A stretch of DNA of 64,000 nucleotides, taken from contig NZ_JOJM01000012.1 in assembly GCF_000720325.1 (NCBI RefSeq), positions 62,001-126,000 of the forward strand, read 5' to 3'. Positions 37,681 through 48,400 of this stretch are shown one piece after another (the stretch's first letter is position 1; every line of letters begins with the position of its first letter). Position numbers and translations under genes: made by a program. The notes beneath the pieces were generated by a model. That model saw only the letters and a program-made list of their open reading frames with translations, made no database searches and was not told where the DNA came from. The stretch is from Streptomyces sp. NRRL B-1347. GTDB taxonomy: Bacteria > Actinomycetota > Actinomycetes > Streptomycetales > Streptomycetaceae.

Positions 37681-38898
37681 CTAGCGGTCACGGCCTCCCC
37701 GCAGCGCGTTGTTCACCAGGCGGAGCGTGGCGGCGGCCTGAGCGTCCGCTTGCGCCTCCGCGGTGGGCAGGGTGAACGTCGCGGACGTCACGGCGCGGGC
37801 GCCGTCCCCCGTGACGCCGCACTCCGAGACCACGCCGAGGTGTGTCCCGCCGTGGAACCAGATGCCCGTGTCGGTGCCCGCCACCGGCCGCCAGGCGATG
37901 CCGAGGCCGTAGCGGACGCCCTTCGCCCGGATCCAGTCCTCGGCCGGGACGGTCCGCTTCATCGCCGCCAGCTGGGCCGGGCGCAGCAGGCGTCCGCCCA
38001 TCAGGGCGCGCAGGAAGACCCCGTGGTCGCGGGCCGTACTGATGAGGCCGCCGTCCGCGCCGCTGACCGCGGCGATGGTGGTGTCGGTCAGGCGCGCGCT
38101 GCCGGGGAACTGCGTGTACGCCGTCGCCGTCGGCTGCGGGACGTAGGCGGAGCCGCCCGGGATCAGCGTGTGCCGCAGGCCGAGCGGCTCGATGACGCGC
38201 TCGTGGATCTCCTGTGCCCACGGACGGCCCGTGACGGCCTCGATGATGAGGCCCGCGACGACGTAGTTGGTGTTGGCGTAGCCCCAGCGCCGCTCGCCCG
38301 CCGGGTCGTCGCGGCGCGGGAGCCACTGCGGCGGCTTCGTCAGCGCGGCCGCCAGCTGCTCCTGCGGCGTGTGCGTGCGGAACCGTCCCTTGCGGTACGC
38401 CTCGGGCGTGAACTCGCCCTCCGACACCGCGAGGTAGTCGTTCAGACCGCTGGTCTGGCGCAGCAGATTGGCGACGGTGATCCTGCCGCCGTCGTTGCCG
38501 TTGCCCCGGATCGCGCCGGGCAGCCTGCGCTCGACCGTGTCCGTCAGCGCGAGCTTGCCCTCGCCGACGAGCTGGAGGACGACCACGGCGGTGAAGGTCT
38601 TGGTGTCGCTGCCGATGCGGTAGTACGCGTCCCGGGGCACCGGCCGATCGGACCCCAGGTCCGCCACTCCGGCGCGTGCCGTGGCGCGGCCGTGCGCGGT
38701 CTGCACCTCGGCGACGACCCCGGTGGCGCCGGTCGCCCGGACGGCGTCGACATCGGCCTGGAGGGCGTCGTGCCCGGCGGCGGGGGCCGCCGTGCCGTGT
38801 GCAGCCGCCGCGGCCTCGGGGGCCGCGCCCGCGAGCAGGGCCCCGGCGGCGACCGCCATGGTGGTGCGTCGGCTCAGCGCGGGTACGGTCCTGGTCAT
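37681..38898 (-). CDS. Exported D,D-carboxypeptidase/beta-lactamase-like serine hydrolase
   Basis: A 405-residue exported enzyme of the R61 D,D-carboxypeptidase group. The signal segment (SRRTTMAVAAGALLAGAAP) has twin Arg and may be Tat-type. Active-site motifs are SDTK, YANTNY and HGGTHLG. Its ATG overlaps the stop of the upstream peptidase gene (ATGA), so the two are made together. It ends 30 bases from the convergent phosphatase gene. Confidence 0.92.
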   Translation of the reverse strand: MTRTVPALSRRTTMAVAAGALLAGAAPEAAAAAHGTAAPAAGHDALQADVDAVRATGATGVVAEVQTAHGRATARAGVADLGSDRPVPRDAYYRIGSDTKTFTAVVVLQLVGEGKLALTDTVERRLPGAIRGNGNDGGRITVANLLRQTSGLNDYLAVSEGEFTPEAYRKGRFRTHTPQEQLAAALTKPPQWLPRRDDPAGERRWGYANTNYVVAGLIIEAVTGRPWAQEIHERVIEPLGLRHTLIPGGSAYVPQPTATAYTQFPGSARLTDTTIAAVSGADGGLISTARDHGVFLRALMGGRLLRPAQLAAMKRTVPAEDWIRAKGVRYGLGIAWRPVAGTDTGIWFHGGTHLGVVSECGVTGDGARAVTSATFTLPTAEAQADAQAAATLRLVNNALRGGRDR

Positions 38899-40454
38899 CG
38901 GGTCACCTCGGTGGCGGCGCAGGTCACGTCGGCGGCGGGCAGCTGCCCGCCGCGCAGATAGTCGTTGACGGCCCGGTCGGCGCACGGCACGGGGCGGTGC
39001 CCGTCGACGCCGCGCCCGTACACGCCGTGCGCACGGATGTCCGCCGTCACCAGACGCGAGCCGGTGAGCTTGCGGTGCAGCGCGAGACCGCCTTCGTAGG
39101 GGACGTTGTTGTCACGGCGGGCCTGGAGCATCAGGACGGGCACGCTGTTGCCGATCCTGGTGCCCGGCTCGCGCGGCTCGGTGTCCCAGAACGCGCACGG
39201 AGCGATCATGCCGTTGACGTACGGGCCGAAGACCGGCTGGGTGGCGCGGCTGCGGACGCTGTTGCGCCAGTACGCCTCGGGGTCCGCGGGCCAGCCGCCC
39301 GCGGGCCAGCCGCCGTCACCGCACATGAAGATCGCACCGCCCACGAAGCTGTCCGCGAGCTCGGGCGAGGACAGCAGTTCCAGCATGGCGGCCAGTTCCG
39401 GACCCGGCTCGACGGGCTTGCCCGCGGCGGCGTCGACCAGGTCGCGCACGATGGCCGCGAGGGCCGGGTCGTTCTCCTGGTGCTGGATGGGCTGCTTCAG
39501 GATCAGGCGCAGGACGGGGGCGTTGAGCCGCAGCCCCGCGATGTCGACGGGCCGCCGCTCGGCCCGGTCGAGCAGCCGCTGCACCGTGGCCCGCACCTGG
39601 GCGGCGGTGCGGCCGAGCCGGTACGTGCCGTGGTGCTTCGCGGCCCACCCGGCCCATTCGTCGAGGGACTTCTCCAGCGGCTCGCCGGAGCGCCGGAACA
39701 GTTCGTACTGCGTGGCCGCCGGGTCCGTGGACGAGTCGATGACGATGCGGTCGGCGCGGCGCGGGAACATCTGGGTGTAGACGGCGCCCAGGTCGGCGCC
39801 GTAGGACACGCCGTAGTACGACAGCTTGCGCTCGCCGAGGGCGGCCCGGATCGCGTCCATGTCCCGCGCCACGTTGCGGGTGGAGGCGTGCGGCAGGAGT
39901 TCGGCGTTGTCGCCGTGCTCGCCGCAGCGCCGCGCCTGGTCCCGCGCGGACTCCACCGAGGCCTCGAAGTCCTTCCGGGCGGACGTCCTCGGCCCGGGCT
40001 TCGTGGGCGGCCCCGCCGGGGTGCAGGTGAGCGGGCTGCTCTCGCCGAGGAACCGGGGATCGAAGCCGATCAGGTCGTAGCGGTCCGCCACGTCCTTCAG
40101 GGCGGGGCGCAGGGAGAGGGGGTGCGCGAGCCCGGTCCCGCCGGGGCCGCCGGGGTTGGACAGCAGGATGCCGCGCCGGTCGCCCGGGGACTTGGCCTTG
40201 ATGCGGGAGATCGCGAGCTGGATCGTACGGCCGCCGGGCCGGGAGTAGTCGAGGGGCACGGTCACCTTGGCGCACTGCGCGCCCGCTTCGTTGAGCTCCT
40301 TCTGCTCCGCGGAACAGGCGCCCCAGTCGAGGCGCTGCTGCGGCGCGGAGCGGACGGGGGCGGGGCCGGGGGCGGGTGAGGCCGTCGCCGGGACGGCTCC
40401 GGAGAGCAAGCCCACCAGGCCGAGGCTGATGGTGACGGCGGGTGCGACGCGCAT
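38895..40454 (-). CDS. Secreted SlpD/E-type tripeptidyl aminopeptidase (alpha/beta hydrolase)
   Basis: A 519-residue secreted peptidase of the mycelium-associated SlpD/SlpE family. It has a signal peptide (residues 1-25), the oxyanion stretch LLSNPGGPGGTG, the nucleophile elbow YYGVSYGADLG and a C-terminal TAP-like domain with PVLMLQARRDNNVPYEGG and a catalytic His in ADIRAHGVYGRG. Cys pairs in the mature part suggest disulfides. It releases peptides from protein N-termini outside the cell. It is translationally coupled to the downstream hydrolase. Confidence 0.92.
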   Translation of the reverse strand: MRVAPAVTISLGLVGLLSGAVPATASPAPGPAPVRSAPQQRLDWGACSAEQKELNEAGAQCAKVTVPLDYSRPGGRTIQLAISRIKAKSPGDRRGILLSNPGGPGGTGLAHPLSLRPALKDVADRYDLIGFDPRFLGESSPLTCTPAGPPTKPGPRTSARKDFEASVESARDQARRCGEHGDNAELLPHASTRNVARDMDAIRAALGERKLSYYGVSYGADLGAVYTQMFPRRADRIVIDSSTDPAATQYELFRRSGEPLEKSLDEWAGWAAKHHGTYRLGRTAAQVRATVQRLLDRAERRPVDIAGLRLNAPVLRLILKQPIQHQENDPALAAIVRDLVDAAAGKPVEPGPELAAMLELLSSPELADSFVGGAIFMCGDGGWPAGGWPADPEAYWRNSVRSRATQPVFGPYVNGMIAPCAFWDTEPREPGTRIGNSVPVLMLQARRDNNVPYEGGLALHRKLTGSRLVTADIRAHGVYGRGVDGHRPVPCADRAVNDYLRGGQLPAADVTCAATEVTR

Positions 40455-40579
40455 GGTGCTCCTTTTGGATCAAGCGGTGTCGCCCCTGACGTTAGGAGCA
40501 CGCGCGACGCCACGACATGGGGCTACCCATAGATCCTTTGCGGGGGGCAACCACAGACGTGACACCGCGCGCACGCGAA

Positions 40580-40618
40580 GGCCCGTGGTGTGCCCCGCGC
40601 AAGGGCACATCACGGGCC
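40580..40618. terminator. Hairpin terminator of the APH-like gene
   Basis: A 16-base stem with one G-T pair (40580-40595 with 40603-40618) and a 7-base loop lies just after the APH stop. Confidence 0.8.
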
Positions 40619-40628
40619 GCCGTCCCCG

Positions 40629-41816
40629 TCAGCGCGTGCCGACGGCCGCCCGCACGGCCCGCCGGGCCATCTGGCAGTCGTCGTGCAGGCGCCGGAGGAG
40701 CAGCCGCTGCTCCTCGCCGGACGGCACGGCGACCGGATGGGGCGTGCCCGCCGGTGCCACCGGGGCGCCGTCGTGCAGGGTGCGCTGCACCGCCGTCTCG
40801 CACATCCTGATCTCGCGCGTGAGCACCAGCATCAGGTTGACCAGGAACGCGTCGCGCGCCGCCGGGCCCGCCTGCTGGGCGAGCTGGCTGATGTCGCGGC
40901 GCGCCACCGGGGCGTCGCCGAGGACCGCCCACAGCGTCGCCAGGTCGTAGCCGGGCAGGTACCAGCCCGCGTGCTCCCAGTCGACGAGCACCGGACCGGC
41001 CGGGGAGAGCAGCACGTTCGACAGGAGCGCGTCGCCGTGGCAGAACTGCCACATGGCCTGCGGCTGCGAGGCGTACGCGTGCGCTATGCCGTGCAGCAGC
41101 TTCTGCAGGTCGCCCATGTCCCGGTCGGTGAGCAGCCCCAGCTCGTGGAAGCGCGCGATCCGCCGGGGGTAGTCCAGCGGCTTGCCGAACATGTCGTTCG
41201 GCGGGCGCCACTGGTTCAGACGGTGCACGGCGCCCACCGCCGCCCGCACGTCCGCCCGCGGCGGGGCCTCCGCGGGGTGCCGCAGCAGCGCCGCGACCCG
41301 GCCCGGCATCCGCTCGATCACCAGGGTGCAGTCGTCCGGGTCGGCCGCGATGAGCCGCGGCGCGCGCACGGGCGGACGATGCCTGACGAACGAGCGGTAT
41401 GCAGCTATTTCGTGCCTGATCCGCTCGGCCCACAAGGGCGAGTGGTCCAGCAGACACTTGGCGACGGCCGTGCTGCGGCCCGTCGTGCCGACGAGCAGGA
41501 CGGTGCGACCGCTGCGGCGAAGCACCTGCACCGGATGGAACTCCGGACAGATGCGGTGCACCGACGCGATGGCGGTGCGCAGCTGCGCGCCTTGGGGGCC
41601 GGACAAGTCGAGTCTCCCGCTGAGCGGCCCGTTCGCGGTCGCCGGCGCACGCCGCGTCCGGCCGGATCCGAGCGGCGCCGACGCGGCGCGCGCCGGGGCC
41701 AGATAGGGGCCGCCGCCCTGGAGGGGGACCTCCGCCGGGCGGGCGGGACCACGGGACGGTGAGTGGGGGCGCAGCGGCCGGGGCGGGGCGGACACGGAGG
41801 ACGATGCTGCGTACAT
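40629..41816 (-). CDS. Aminoglycoside phosphotransferase-fold kinase
   Basis: A 395-residue kinase of the APH/choline-kinase fold. After a 60-residue Pro/Arg-rich start, AVAKCLL carries the ATP-binding Lys. The catalytic loop is [13 protein letters not shown], and the metal-binding Asp is in [10 protein letters not shown], followed by the typical YDLATLW. Substrate is unknown. ATG 41816 gives a natural N-terminus, with AAGGGA about 14 bases upstream. It is divergent from the NsdA-like gene. Confidence 0.88.
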   Translation of the reverse strand: MYAASSSVSAPPRPLRPHSPSRGPARPAEVPLQGGGPYLAPARAASAPLGSGRTRRAPATANGPLSGRLDLSGPQGAQLRTAIASVHRICPEFHPVQVLRRSGRTVLLVGTTGRSTAVAKCLLDHSPLWAERIRHEIAAYRSFVRHRPPVRAPRLIAADPDDCTLVIERMPGRVAALLRHPAEAPPRADVRAAVGAVHRLNQWRPPNDMFGKPLDYPRRIARFHELGLLTDRDMGDLQKLLHGIAHAYASQPQAMWQFCHGDALLSNVLLSPAGPVLVDWEHAGWYLPGYDLATLWAVLGDAPVARRDISQLAQQAGPAARDAFLVNLMLVLTREIRMCETAVQRTLHDGAPVAPAGTPHPVAVPSGEEQRLLLRRLHDDCQMARRAVRAAVGTR

Positions 41817-42004
41817 GGGCGATACAGATCCCTTCGTGTGCCTGCGAGTTGCGGCGCCCTCCCGCCCCGGCCTCCGTGGGTGCACCCTGGGGAATGACTC
41901 GTGGGGGCCGGGTCGGGGTGGCGCACTCCTACCTGACACCCCGAGGCCCCTGGCACACCATGTGGCGCACCCTGGCGAACCCTGGCGAATAGTCGCTCAG
42001 CAAC

Positions 42005-42023
42005 TGACAGACGGTTACTGTCA
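42005..42023. promoter_or_regulatory. Inverted repeat upstream of the NsdA-like gene
   Basis: TGACAG-ACGGTTA-CTGTCA lies 28 bases before GTG 42051 and is preceded by a tandem ACCCTGGCGA repeat (41969-41988). Both could be operator elements in the 234-base divergent region. Confidence 0.4.
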
Positions 42024-42050
42024 ACTCAGCCGAGAACCTGGGGGCTTGAC

Positions 42051-43550
42051 GTGAACGGACAACCCAACACCCGCCTTTCGGACCTCTTCGGCCTCGCCGG
42101 CTGGTCCAAGGGCGAACTCGCCAGACTGGTGAACCGGCAGGCGGCCGCGATGGGTCATCCGCAGCTGGCCACCGACACCTCGCGGGTGCGGCGCTGGATC
42201 GACATGGGAGAGATCCCGCGCGATCCCGTGCCGCGGGTCCTGGCGGTCCTCTTCACCGAGCGTCTCGGCCGTGTCGTGACCATCGAGGACCTCGGTCTGG
42301 TCCGGCACGGGCGCGTAGGCAAACAGCGCGCCGACGGGAGCGTGGAGCACCCGGACGGCGTGCCGTGGGCGCCCGAGCGAACCGCCGCGGTCCTCACCGA
42401 ATTCACGGGAATGGACCTCATGCTCAACCGACGCGGCTTGGTGGGCGCGGGTGCCGCGCTCGCCGCCGGCTCCGCACTCAGCAGCGCCATGCACGACTGG
42501 CTGCACACCGATCCGACCCTGAAGGCCGACGCCCCCCGTCTCGACGATCCCCTGCACGCCGACCCCGCCGGGTTCGACCGCTATGAGGCCGCCCCCATCG
42601 GCTCTCAGGAGATCGAGGAACTGGAGCGCTCGGTCGAGGTGTTCCGCGCCTGGGACGCCTCCCGTGGCGGGGGGCTCCAGCGCAAGGCCGTGGTGGGCCA
42701 GTTGAACGAGGTGGGCGGCATGCTCGCCTACCGGCACCCCGACCACCTCCAGCGACGCCTGTGGGGCGTCGCCGCCAACCTCGCCGTCCTCGCCGGGTGG
42801 ATGTCCCACGACGTCGGCCTCGAACCCACCGCCCAGAAGTACTTCGTGATCGCCGCGCACGCGGCCCGCGAGGGCGGCGACCGGCCGCGCGCAGGGGAGG
42901 CCCTGTCCCGCGCCGCGCGCCAGATGGTGCACCTGGGCAAGCCGGACGACGCCCTGGACCTGATGAAGCTCGCCAAGTCCGGCTCGGGCGAGCAGACGCA
43001 GCCGCGCACCCAGGCCATGCTGCACACCATCGAGGCCTGGGCGCAGGCGTCCATGGGCAAGGGCCAGGCGATGCGGCGCACGCTCGGCCGGGCCGAGGAC
43101 CTGTTCGTCTCCGACAAGGGCGACGTGCCGCCGCCCAGCTGGATGCAGATGTTCGACGAGGCGGACCTGCACGGCATGCAGGCGCTCGCCTACCGCACGC
43201 TCGCGGACCACGACCCGTCCGCCGCGCACGTCGCCCAGCGCCACGCCAAGGAGGCCATCGCCCTGCGCACCAAGGGCCGTGACCGCTCCACGATCTTCGA
43301 CTACATCTCGCTGGCGTCGGCCTGCTTCATCGCCGACGACCCCGAACAGGCCGACCGGTACGCCCGGCTCGCACTGGTGTCGATGGGCTCGAACTCCTCG
43401 CACCGCACGTGGGACCGGCTACGGGAGATGTACCGGCTGACCGCCCAGTACGCGGGCTACCCGAAGATCGAGGACCTGCGCGAGGAGATCAAGCACGCCC
43501 TCCCCAAGGCCGCGGGCAGGCCGGGAGGAGGAAAATGGGCACGAGCGTGA
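42051..43550 (+). CDS. NsdA-like regulator with TPR-type repeats
   Basis: A 499-residue protein of the streptomycete family that includes NsdA, a negative regulator of differentiation and antibiotic production. The N-terminus is a helix-turn-helix-like region (GWSKGELARLVNRQAAAMG, DTSRVRRWIDMGEIPRDPVPRVLAVLFTERLG). A hydrophobic segment (LVGAGAALAAGSALSSAM) follows near residue 130. The rest is helical repeats (ANLAVLAGWMSHDVGLEPTAQKYFVIAAHAA). Several paralogues exist per genome and I cannot tell which this is. GTG 42051 follows CTGGGGG. Confidence 0.85.
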   Translation: MNGQPNTRLSDLFGLAGWSKGELARLVNRQAAAMGHPQLATDTSRVRRWIDMGEIPRDPVPRVLAVLFTERLGRVVTIEDLGLVRHGRVGKQRADGSVEHPDGVPWAPERTAAVLTEFTGMDLMLNRRGLVGAGAALAAGSALSSAMHDWLHTDPTLKADAPRLDDPLHADPAGFDRYEAAPIGSQEIEELERSVEVFRAWDASRGGGLQRKAVVGQLNEVGGMLAYRHPDHLQRRLWGVAANLAVLAGWMSHDVGLEPTAQKYFVIAAHAAREGGDRPRAGEALSRAARQMVHLGKPDDALDLMKLAKSGSGEQTQPRTQAMLHTIEAWAQASMGKGQAMRRTLGRAEDLFVSDKGDVPPPSWMQMFDEADLHGMQALAYRTLADHDPSAAHVAQRHAKEAIALRTKGRDRSTIFDYISLASACFIADDPEQADRYARLALVSMGSNSSHRTWDRLREMYRLTAQYAGYPKIEDLREEIKHALPKAAGRPGGGKWARA

Positions 43551-43646
43551 GGAACGTCGGGCACGACGGTACGAAGTCGGGGCCAGGTCTTCGTGGCACT
43601 CCGGGCCCGCGGAGCACATCGGCCCCGGGGGGCCACAGGGCACTCG

Positions 43647-43673
43647 GCGCGGGGCCCGGTCCGGGTCCCGCGC
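43647..43673. terminator. Hairpin between convergent genes
   Basis: GCGCGGGGCCC and GGGTCCCGCGC pair (one G-T) around GGTCC, 16 bases before the 3' end of the phosphatase gene. Confidence 0.7.
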
Positions 43674-43688
43674 GGTGGTCCGTGAGGG

Positions 43689-45101
43689 CTACGCGTCGAC
43701 CTTGGCCACCAGCAGGCAGGCGTCGTCCTCGCGCGGGGCCACGCCGAACTCCTCGACCGTGACGCGCACACAGTCCTGAGCCGTCCTCGCTTCGGCGAAC
43801 CGCGGCGCCAGGGCGAGCAGTCGGCCGGTCGCGGCATCTCGGGAACGCCGCGGCACTAGGCCGTCCGTGTGCAGCAGGAGCAGGTCACCGGGGCGCAGTG
43901 CCTCCTCGACCTGTTCGTACGCCGCGCCGGACGTCGCGCCGAGCAGCACGCCGTCCGGTGGTGTCAGGGCGCGCCCCGTCCCGTCGCGGAACAACAGCGG
44001 GGCGGGGTGCCCGGCCTGGGACCAGGTCAGCACGTGCCGCTCGGGGTCGTACAGGCAGCAGACGGCGCTGCCGAGCGCGGGCTGCGCCGAGGTGTCGAGG
44101 AGTTGGTTGAGCCAGGCCATCAGCTGGCCCGGCTGCGTGCCCGCGACGGCCATGCCGCGCAGCGCGCCGAGCAGCATCGCCATGCCCGACGTCACCGTGA
44201 CGCCGTGGCCGGTGAGGTCGCCGACGCTCAGCAGCATCCGGCCGTCGGCCAGCTCCATCGCGTCGTACCAGTCGCCGCCGATGAGGGCGCTCGACGACGA
44301 CGGCAGATAGTGGGCGGCGAGGTCGAGGCCCGCGGGGCCGCCGTGCGGGAACCGCAGGGAGCCGTGCCACGGCGGCAGGACGGCTTCCTGCAGCTCGACG
44401 GCGAGCCGGTGCTCGGTCTGCGCGAGGTGGCGCTGGTGCTGCAGCGAGTCGCGGCTCTCGCTGACCGCGAGCTGGCTGCGGCGCAGCTCGCTGACGTCGC
44501 GCAGGACCGCCCACATGGAGGCGGTGGAGCCGTCGGTGGCGAGGACGGGCTCGCCCATCATGTGCACCTGGCGCTCGCCGCCGTCGGCGCGCACGACGCG
44601 GAACTCGCCGTCGATCGGCTTGCCGTCGACCAGGCAGTCCGTGACCATCGCGGTGAGAAGCGCGTGGTCGTCGGGGTGCACGAGCGAGGGCAGCTCGTCC
44701 AGGGAGAGCGGGGGAGCGGCCGGGTCGCGGCCGAGGATCTGGTACAGCTCGCCGGACCAGCTGGCCTCGTCGGTGAGGAGGTTCCACTCGGCGCTGCCCA
44801 CCCGGCTGAGCAGGGAGCCGGCGGGCGGCTCCGGCCGCGCAGCACCGGCGGGCTGCCGGTGCGTGCGCGGCGGGCCGTCCCGCAGCTGGGCCAAGTGGCC
44901 GTGCAGATCGTTGAGTTGATGGACCGCGAGGTCGCACAGGGCGCGCTGCCAGCGGCCCGTGGGGTCGCTGTGGTCGGCGGTCGCCTCGCGGCGCACGGCG
45001 TCGACTTCGCCGCGGAGCCGGCGCGTCTGCGTGATCAGCGCGTCGACCGCGCCGCGCTCGGGCGGCTGGGCGGTTCGGTCCGCGAAGACGTGGGACGGCA
45101 T
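43689..45101 (-). CDS. PAS domain-SpoIIE protein phosphatase
   Basis: A 470-residue cytosolic sensor phosphatase. Residues 1-90 are helical. A PAS domain covers about 100-225 (EWNLLTDEASWSGELYQILGRDP, FRVVRADGGERQVHM). A linker helix (QHQRHLAQTEHRLAVELQEAVLP) leads to the SpoIIE domain with IGGDWYDAMEL, LSVGDLTGHGV, QAGHPAPLL, LLHTDGLVPRR and EDDACLLVAKV. It should dephosphorylate a STAS-type anti-anti-sigma factor after sensing a ligand. The CHAT protease gene diverges from its 5' side. Confidence 0.94.
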   Translation of the reverse strand: MPSHVFADRTAQPPERGAVDALITQTRRLRGEVDAVRREATADHSDPTGRWQRALCDLAVHQLNDLHGHLAQLRDGPPRTHRQPAGAARPEPPAGSLLSRVGSAEWNLLTDEASWSGELYQILGRDPAAPPLSLDELPSLVHPDDHALLTAMVTDCLVDGKPIDGEFRVVRADGGERQVHMMGEPVLATDGSTASMWAVLRDVSELRRSQLAVSESRDSLQHQRHLAQTEHRLAVELQEAVLPPWHGSLRFPHGGPAGLDLAAHYLPSSSSALIGGDWYDAMELADGRMLLSVGDLTGHGVTVTSGMAMLLGALRGMAVAGTQPGQLMAWLNQLLDTSAQPALGSAVCCLYDPERHVLTWSQAGHPAPLLFRDGTGRALTPPDGVLLGATSGAAYEQVEEALRPGDLLLLHTDGLVPRRSRDAATGRLLALAPRFAEARTAQDCVRVTVEEFGVAPREDDACLLVAKVDA

Positions 45102-45480
45102 GGGGGCTCCGTAGGCGATGCGGTGCGGCCGGGCCGGCTCGCGGGGGCCGCGCTGGTGGGGGCGGCGGGCTTCCTGCCGTGCCGCGCTGCCGGCTTCCGT
45201 GCTGACTTCAGAAACAACTCTTCGACCGGTAACGACTCTGGCACAGCGGACTCAGGCACGTAAGGGATTTGGCAACACCCGATGTGGTGGTGCTGGTGTC
45301 ATATGCCACTGTCCTTCGGGGAAACGGCGGCCGCCCGCGCTTCGTTCGCCGCGCGGGGGCATTCTGGGGGCTTTCGGTGGAGGGTGCGGTCATCGGCCGA
45401 AACGCTCAGTACGCTGGTGTCCGAAAAGCGCGGGTGAGGCCCCAACTCTCCTACGGAGGCGGGGTGTTGGGGGGAAGCGT
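45102..45480. other. Divergent promoter region upstream of the CHAT gene
   Basis: About 380 bases with no supportable gene. Frames continue into it from both sides, but neither shows domain-like sequence. The middle part (45200-45320) is less GC-rich, as expected for promoters of the two divergent genes. Confidence 0.5.
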
Positions 45481-48400
45481 ATGGATACGGCCCACGACGT
45501 GCTCCGCATACTGCTCACCGGTGAACCCGGGTTCGGCCGGGACGCGGCCCGGCCCGAGCACCCGCTCGTCGCCGGCGCGCGGGCCCTCGCGGCGGGCGAG
45601 CCCCGGCGGGCCCTGCGCCGCCTCGCGGACGTGCGCGAGCCGGGCGCCGCCGACGACATGGCCGCCGCGCTGCGCGTGGCGGCACACGCCCTCGACCTGA
45701 ACTGGTACCCGGGCGGCGGGGGCGCGGTGCTCGCCGAAGGCGACGCGGAGCGGCTCGCGGCGGGGCCGCCCCGGAAGGCCGCCCCCGACGCGGCCCTGGT
45801 GGAGTTCTGCGCCGCCCGCTTCCTGCCCCGGCTCCTCGCCGCCCGCGGCATCGTCGAGAACGCCAGGACCAGCGGCGACCACTGGGCCATCGCACACGTG
45901 CTGCGAGACACGGAACGGCAGGCGAACGACGTGCCGGGCGCGGACGCCGCGCTGGTGCGCTGGGTGCGGGCGCACGTCCACCTCGCGGCCGCCGACGTGG
46001 CCCGGCGCGCGGGCCGCGACGCCGACGTCCTGGCCGCCCTCGACCGGTGCAGGCACGACGCGCACGGCGACCCCTGGGTGCTCGCCCGGGTCTACCTCCT
46101 CCAGGGCGACGCGGCCCTGACGCCCTGTTCCCACCCCGACCTCCTGGGCCTGCGGCTCGGCCCGGCGGCGGCCGCCGAACCGGGCACCGCCCCCGAGGAC
46201 ATCCCCGTCGACCCGGCCATGGCCCGCGCCCACTACGAGGCGGCCGACGCCCTCTACGCGCGCCTGCCCGCCCCGCGCGGCCGCGCCCGCGTCGCCCTGC
46301 GCCTGGCCCACCTGGCCCGCACGCGCGGCGACGGGCCCGCACGGGCGCGCGCGGGCGAGCGGGCCGCCGCCCTGGCCGACCGCGCGGGCGCGGGCTCCCT
46401 CGCCGCGCTCGCCACCGCGCACCGGCTGCTCGACGGGCTCGCCGACGGCTCCGACGCCGACCGCCGCGACCTCGACGGACTCGCGCGCTGGGGCCGCGAC
46501 GACGGCAGCTCCAGCTATCTGAAGGGCCTGGTCCGGCTCCTGCTCGCACGGGCCGCTGCCTGGCAGCGGGAGGGGCTGACCCTGGCCGCCCTGCGCTGCC
46601 TGCGGGCCGCCCGCTTCGTCACGGCCCGGATCACCGCCCCCCTGGAGGCGGACCTCACGGACCGCGCGTACGTCGACCTCGTCGACCGGCTGAACTTCCG
46701 GCAGGCCTCGACCGTGCTCCTGGCCGCCGACACCGCGCACGCCACGGCCGCGCTGCGGGCACGGGACGCCGACGAACGCAGCTGGCTGCGCGCCGCCGAA
46801 CTCGCCCTGGCGCTCGACCGGGCCGTGGAGGCGCTCGCCGACCCGGACCTGAAGGGCGTCGCCCAGGCACGGCTCGGCGAGGTGGCCGCCGCTGCCGAAC
46901 GCCTCGCCGGCTCCTGGCCGCCCGCCCGGCAGGCCATCGACATCGTGCGGGAGAGCCTGCGGCGCGCCCCCGCCCAACTGCTGCGCCACCGGGGCCGCCG
47001 GGCCCTGGAGGCCGGTTTCCGCGACGAGGCCCACGCCGTGCTCCGGGCGGCGCTCGACCGCGCCGGGGACGACGCCCTCCTGCGGACGGCCCTCCTGTAC
47101 GAACTCGGCCAGCGGCAGCAGGCCCACGCCCTCGCGTCCCGCCTGTTCCGGCGCGGCGGCCTGCACCCCGACCACGCCGTCAGCCTCTTCCTGCGCCTCG
47201 GCGACCCGCACACCGCGCGCCACGCCCTCGGCGTACTCGACGAGACGTCCTGGAGCGGCGACCCCGACCGCCCCTGGGAGGACCTGGCGCGCCGCGCCGA
47301 GCTCGCCGCGGCCCTCGGCGACCACGCCACCGCCGCCCGGGTCGGCGGGGACGCGGTGACCCGCTTCGAGCAGTGGTCGGACCAGCTCGTACGGGACGTC
47401 CTGCGCACCTCGATGACCGACGACGTGACCGTCGCGGCGATGTACCACATCGCGGCCCGCGCGCACCTCTGCCGGGCCGACGAAGCCCGGAAGCCACCGG
47501 CCGACCGGACCGCCGAAGCCCCGCACGACACCGTCGACCCTGACGCCGAACGCGCCCTCGCCTTCGAACTCTCCGACCGCTGCCGCGGCATCGCCGTCGA
47601 CGTCCTGCGCGCCCTCGACGACCTGCCGCCGGGGCCGCCGCTCGACGCCGCCCGCCGCTGGCTGCGCGCCGGTTCGGCCTGGGCCGCCGCCTACGAAGGG
47701 CTCGCGGACAGCGTGACCGGCGACGCCGCGCACACCCCGCCCGCCGCACGCCTGCGCGCCACCGTGCTCGCCGCCGAGGACGAGCTGGAGGCCGCCGAGA
47801 CCCACGTGGCCACGCACGCGCCCGGCCTGCTGCGCGGCCGCGCCGACGAGGAGCGGCGGATCCGGGGCACCCGCCTTGACGCGGTGCGCGCCGCCCTGCC
47901 CGACGACGCGCTGCTCCTGATGTACGAGACGTTCGACGACGACCTGGTGACCTGGGCGGTCGACCGGCACGGCGCCCGCCACAGCCGCAGGACCGTGCAC
48001 CACCGCGATCTCGCCTGTGCCGTCCGGCGGTTCCACTCCGCGTGCGCGAGCGGCCACCACGACACCGCCGACGCGATCGCCCTGGCACGTCTGCTCCTCG
48101 ACCCCGTCGCGGACGCCGTGCGCGGCCGGCGCCGCCTGTACGTGGTGCCGCACCGGGCGCTCACCCTCGTGCCGTTCGCCGTCCTGCCCGTCGGCGATGT
48201 GCCGCTGGGGGAGCGGTGCGTGATCTCCCAGCTGCCCTCGGCGTCCCTCATCACCCGGCCCGGCTGCGGCCGCCCACCGGGCCGCGGCGCGCCCGCGCTG
48301 CTCGTCGGCGACCCCGCGTACGCGCCCGGCCGGGGCCTCGCCCGACTGCCCGGGACGGCGACGGAAGTGCGGGCCATCGCCCGGCTGCTCGGCACCGAAC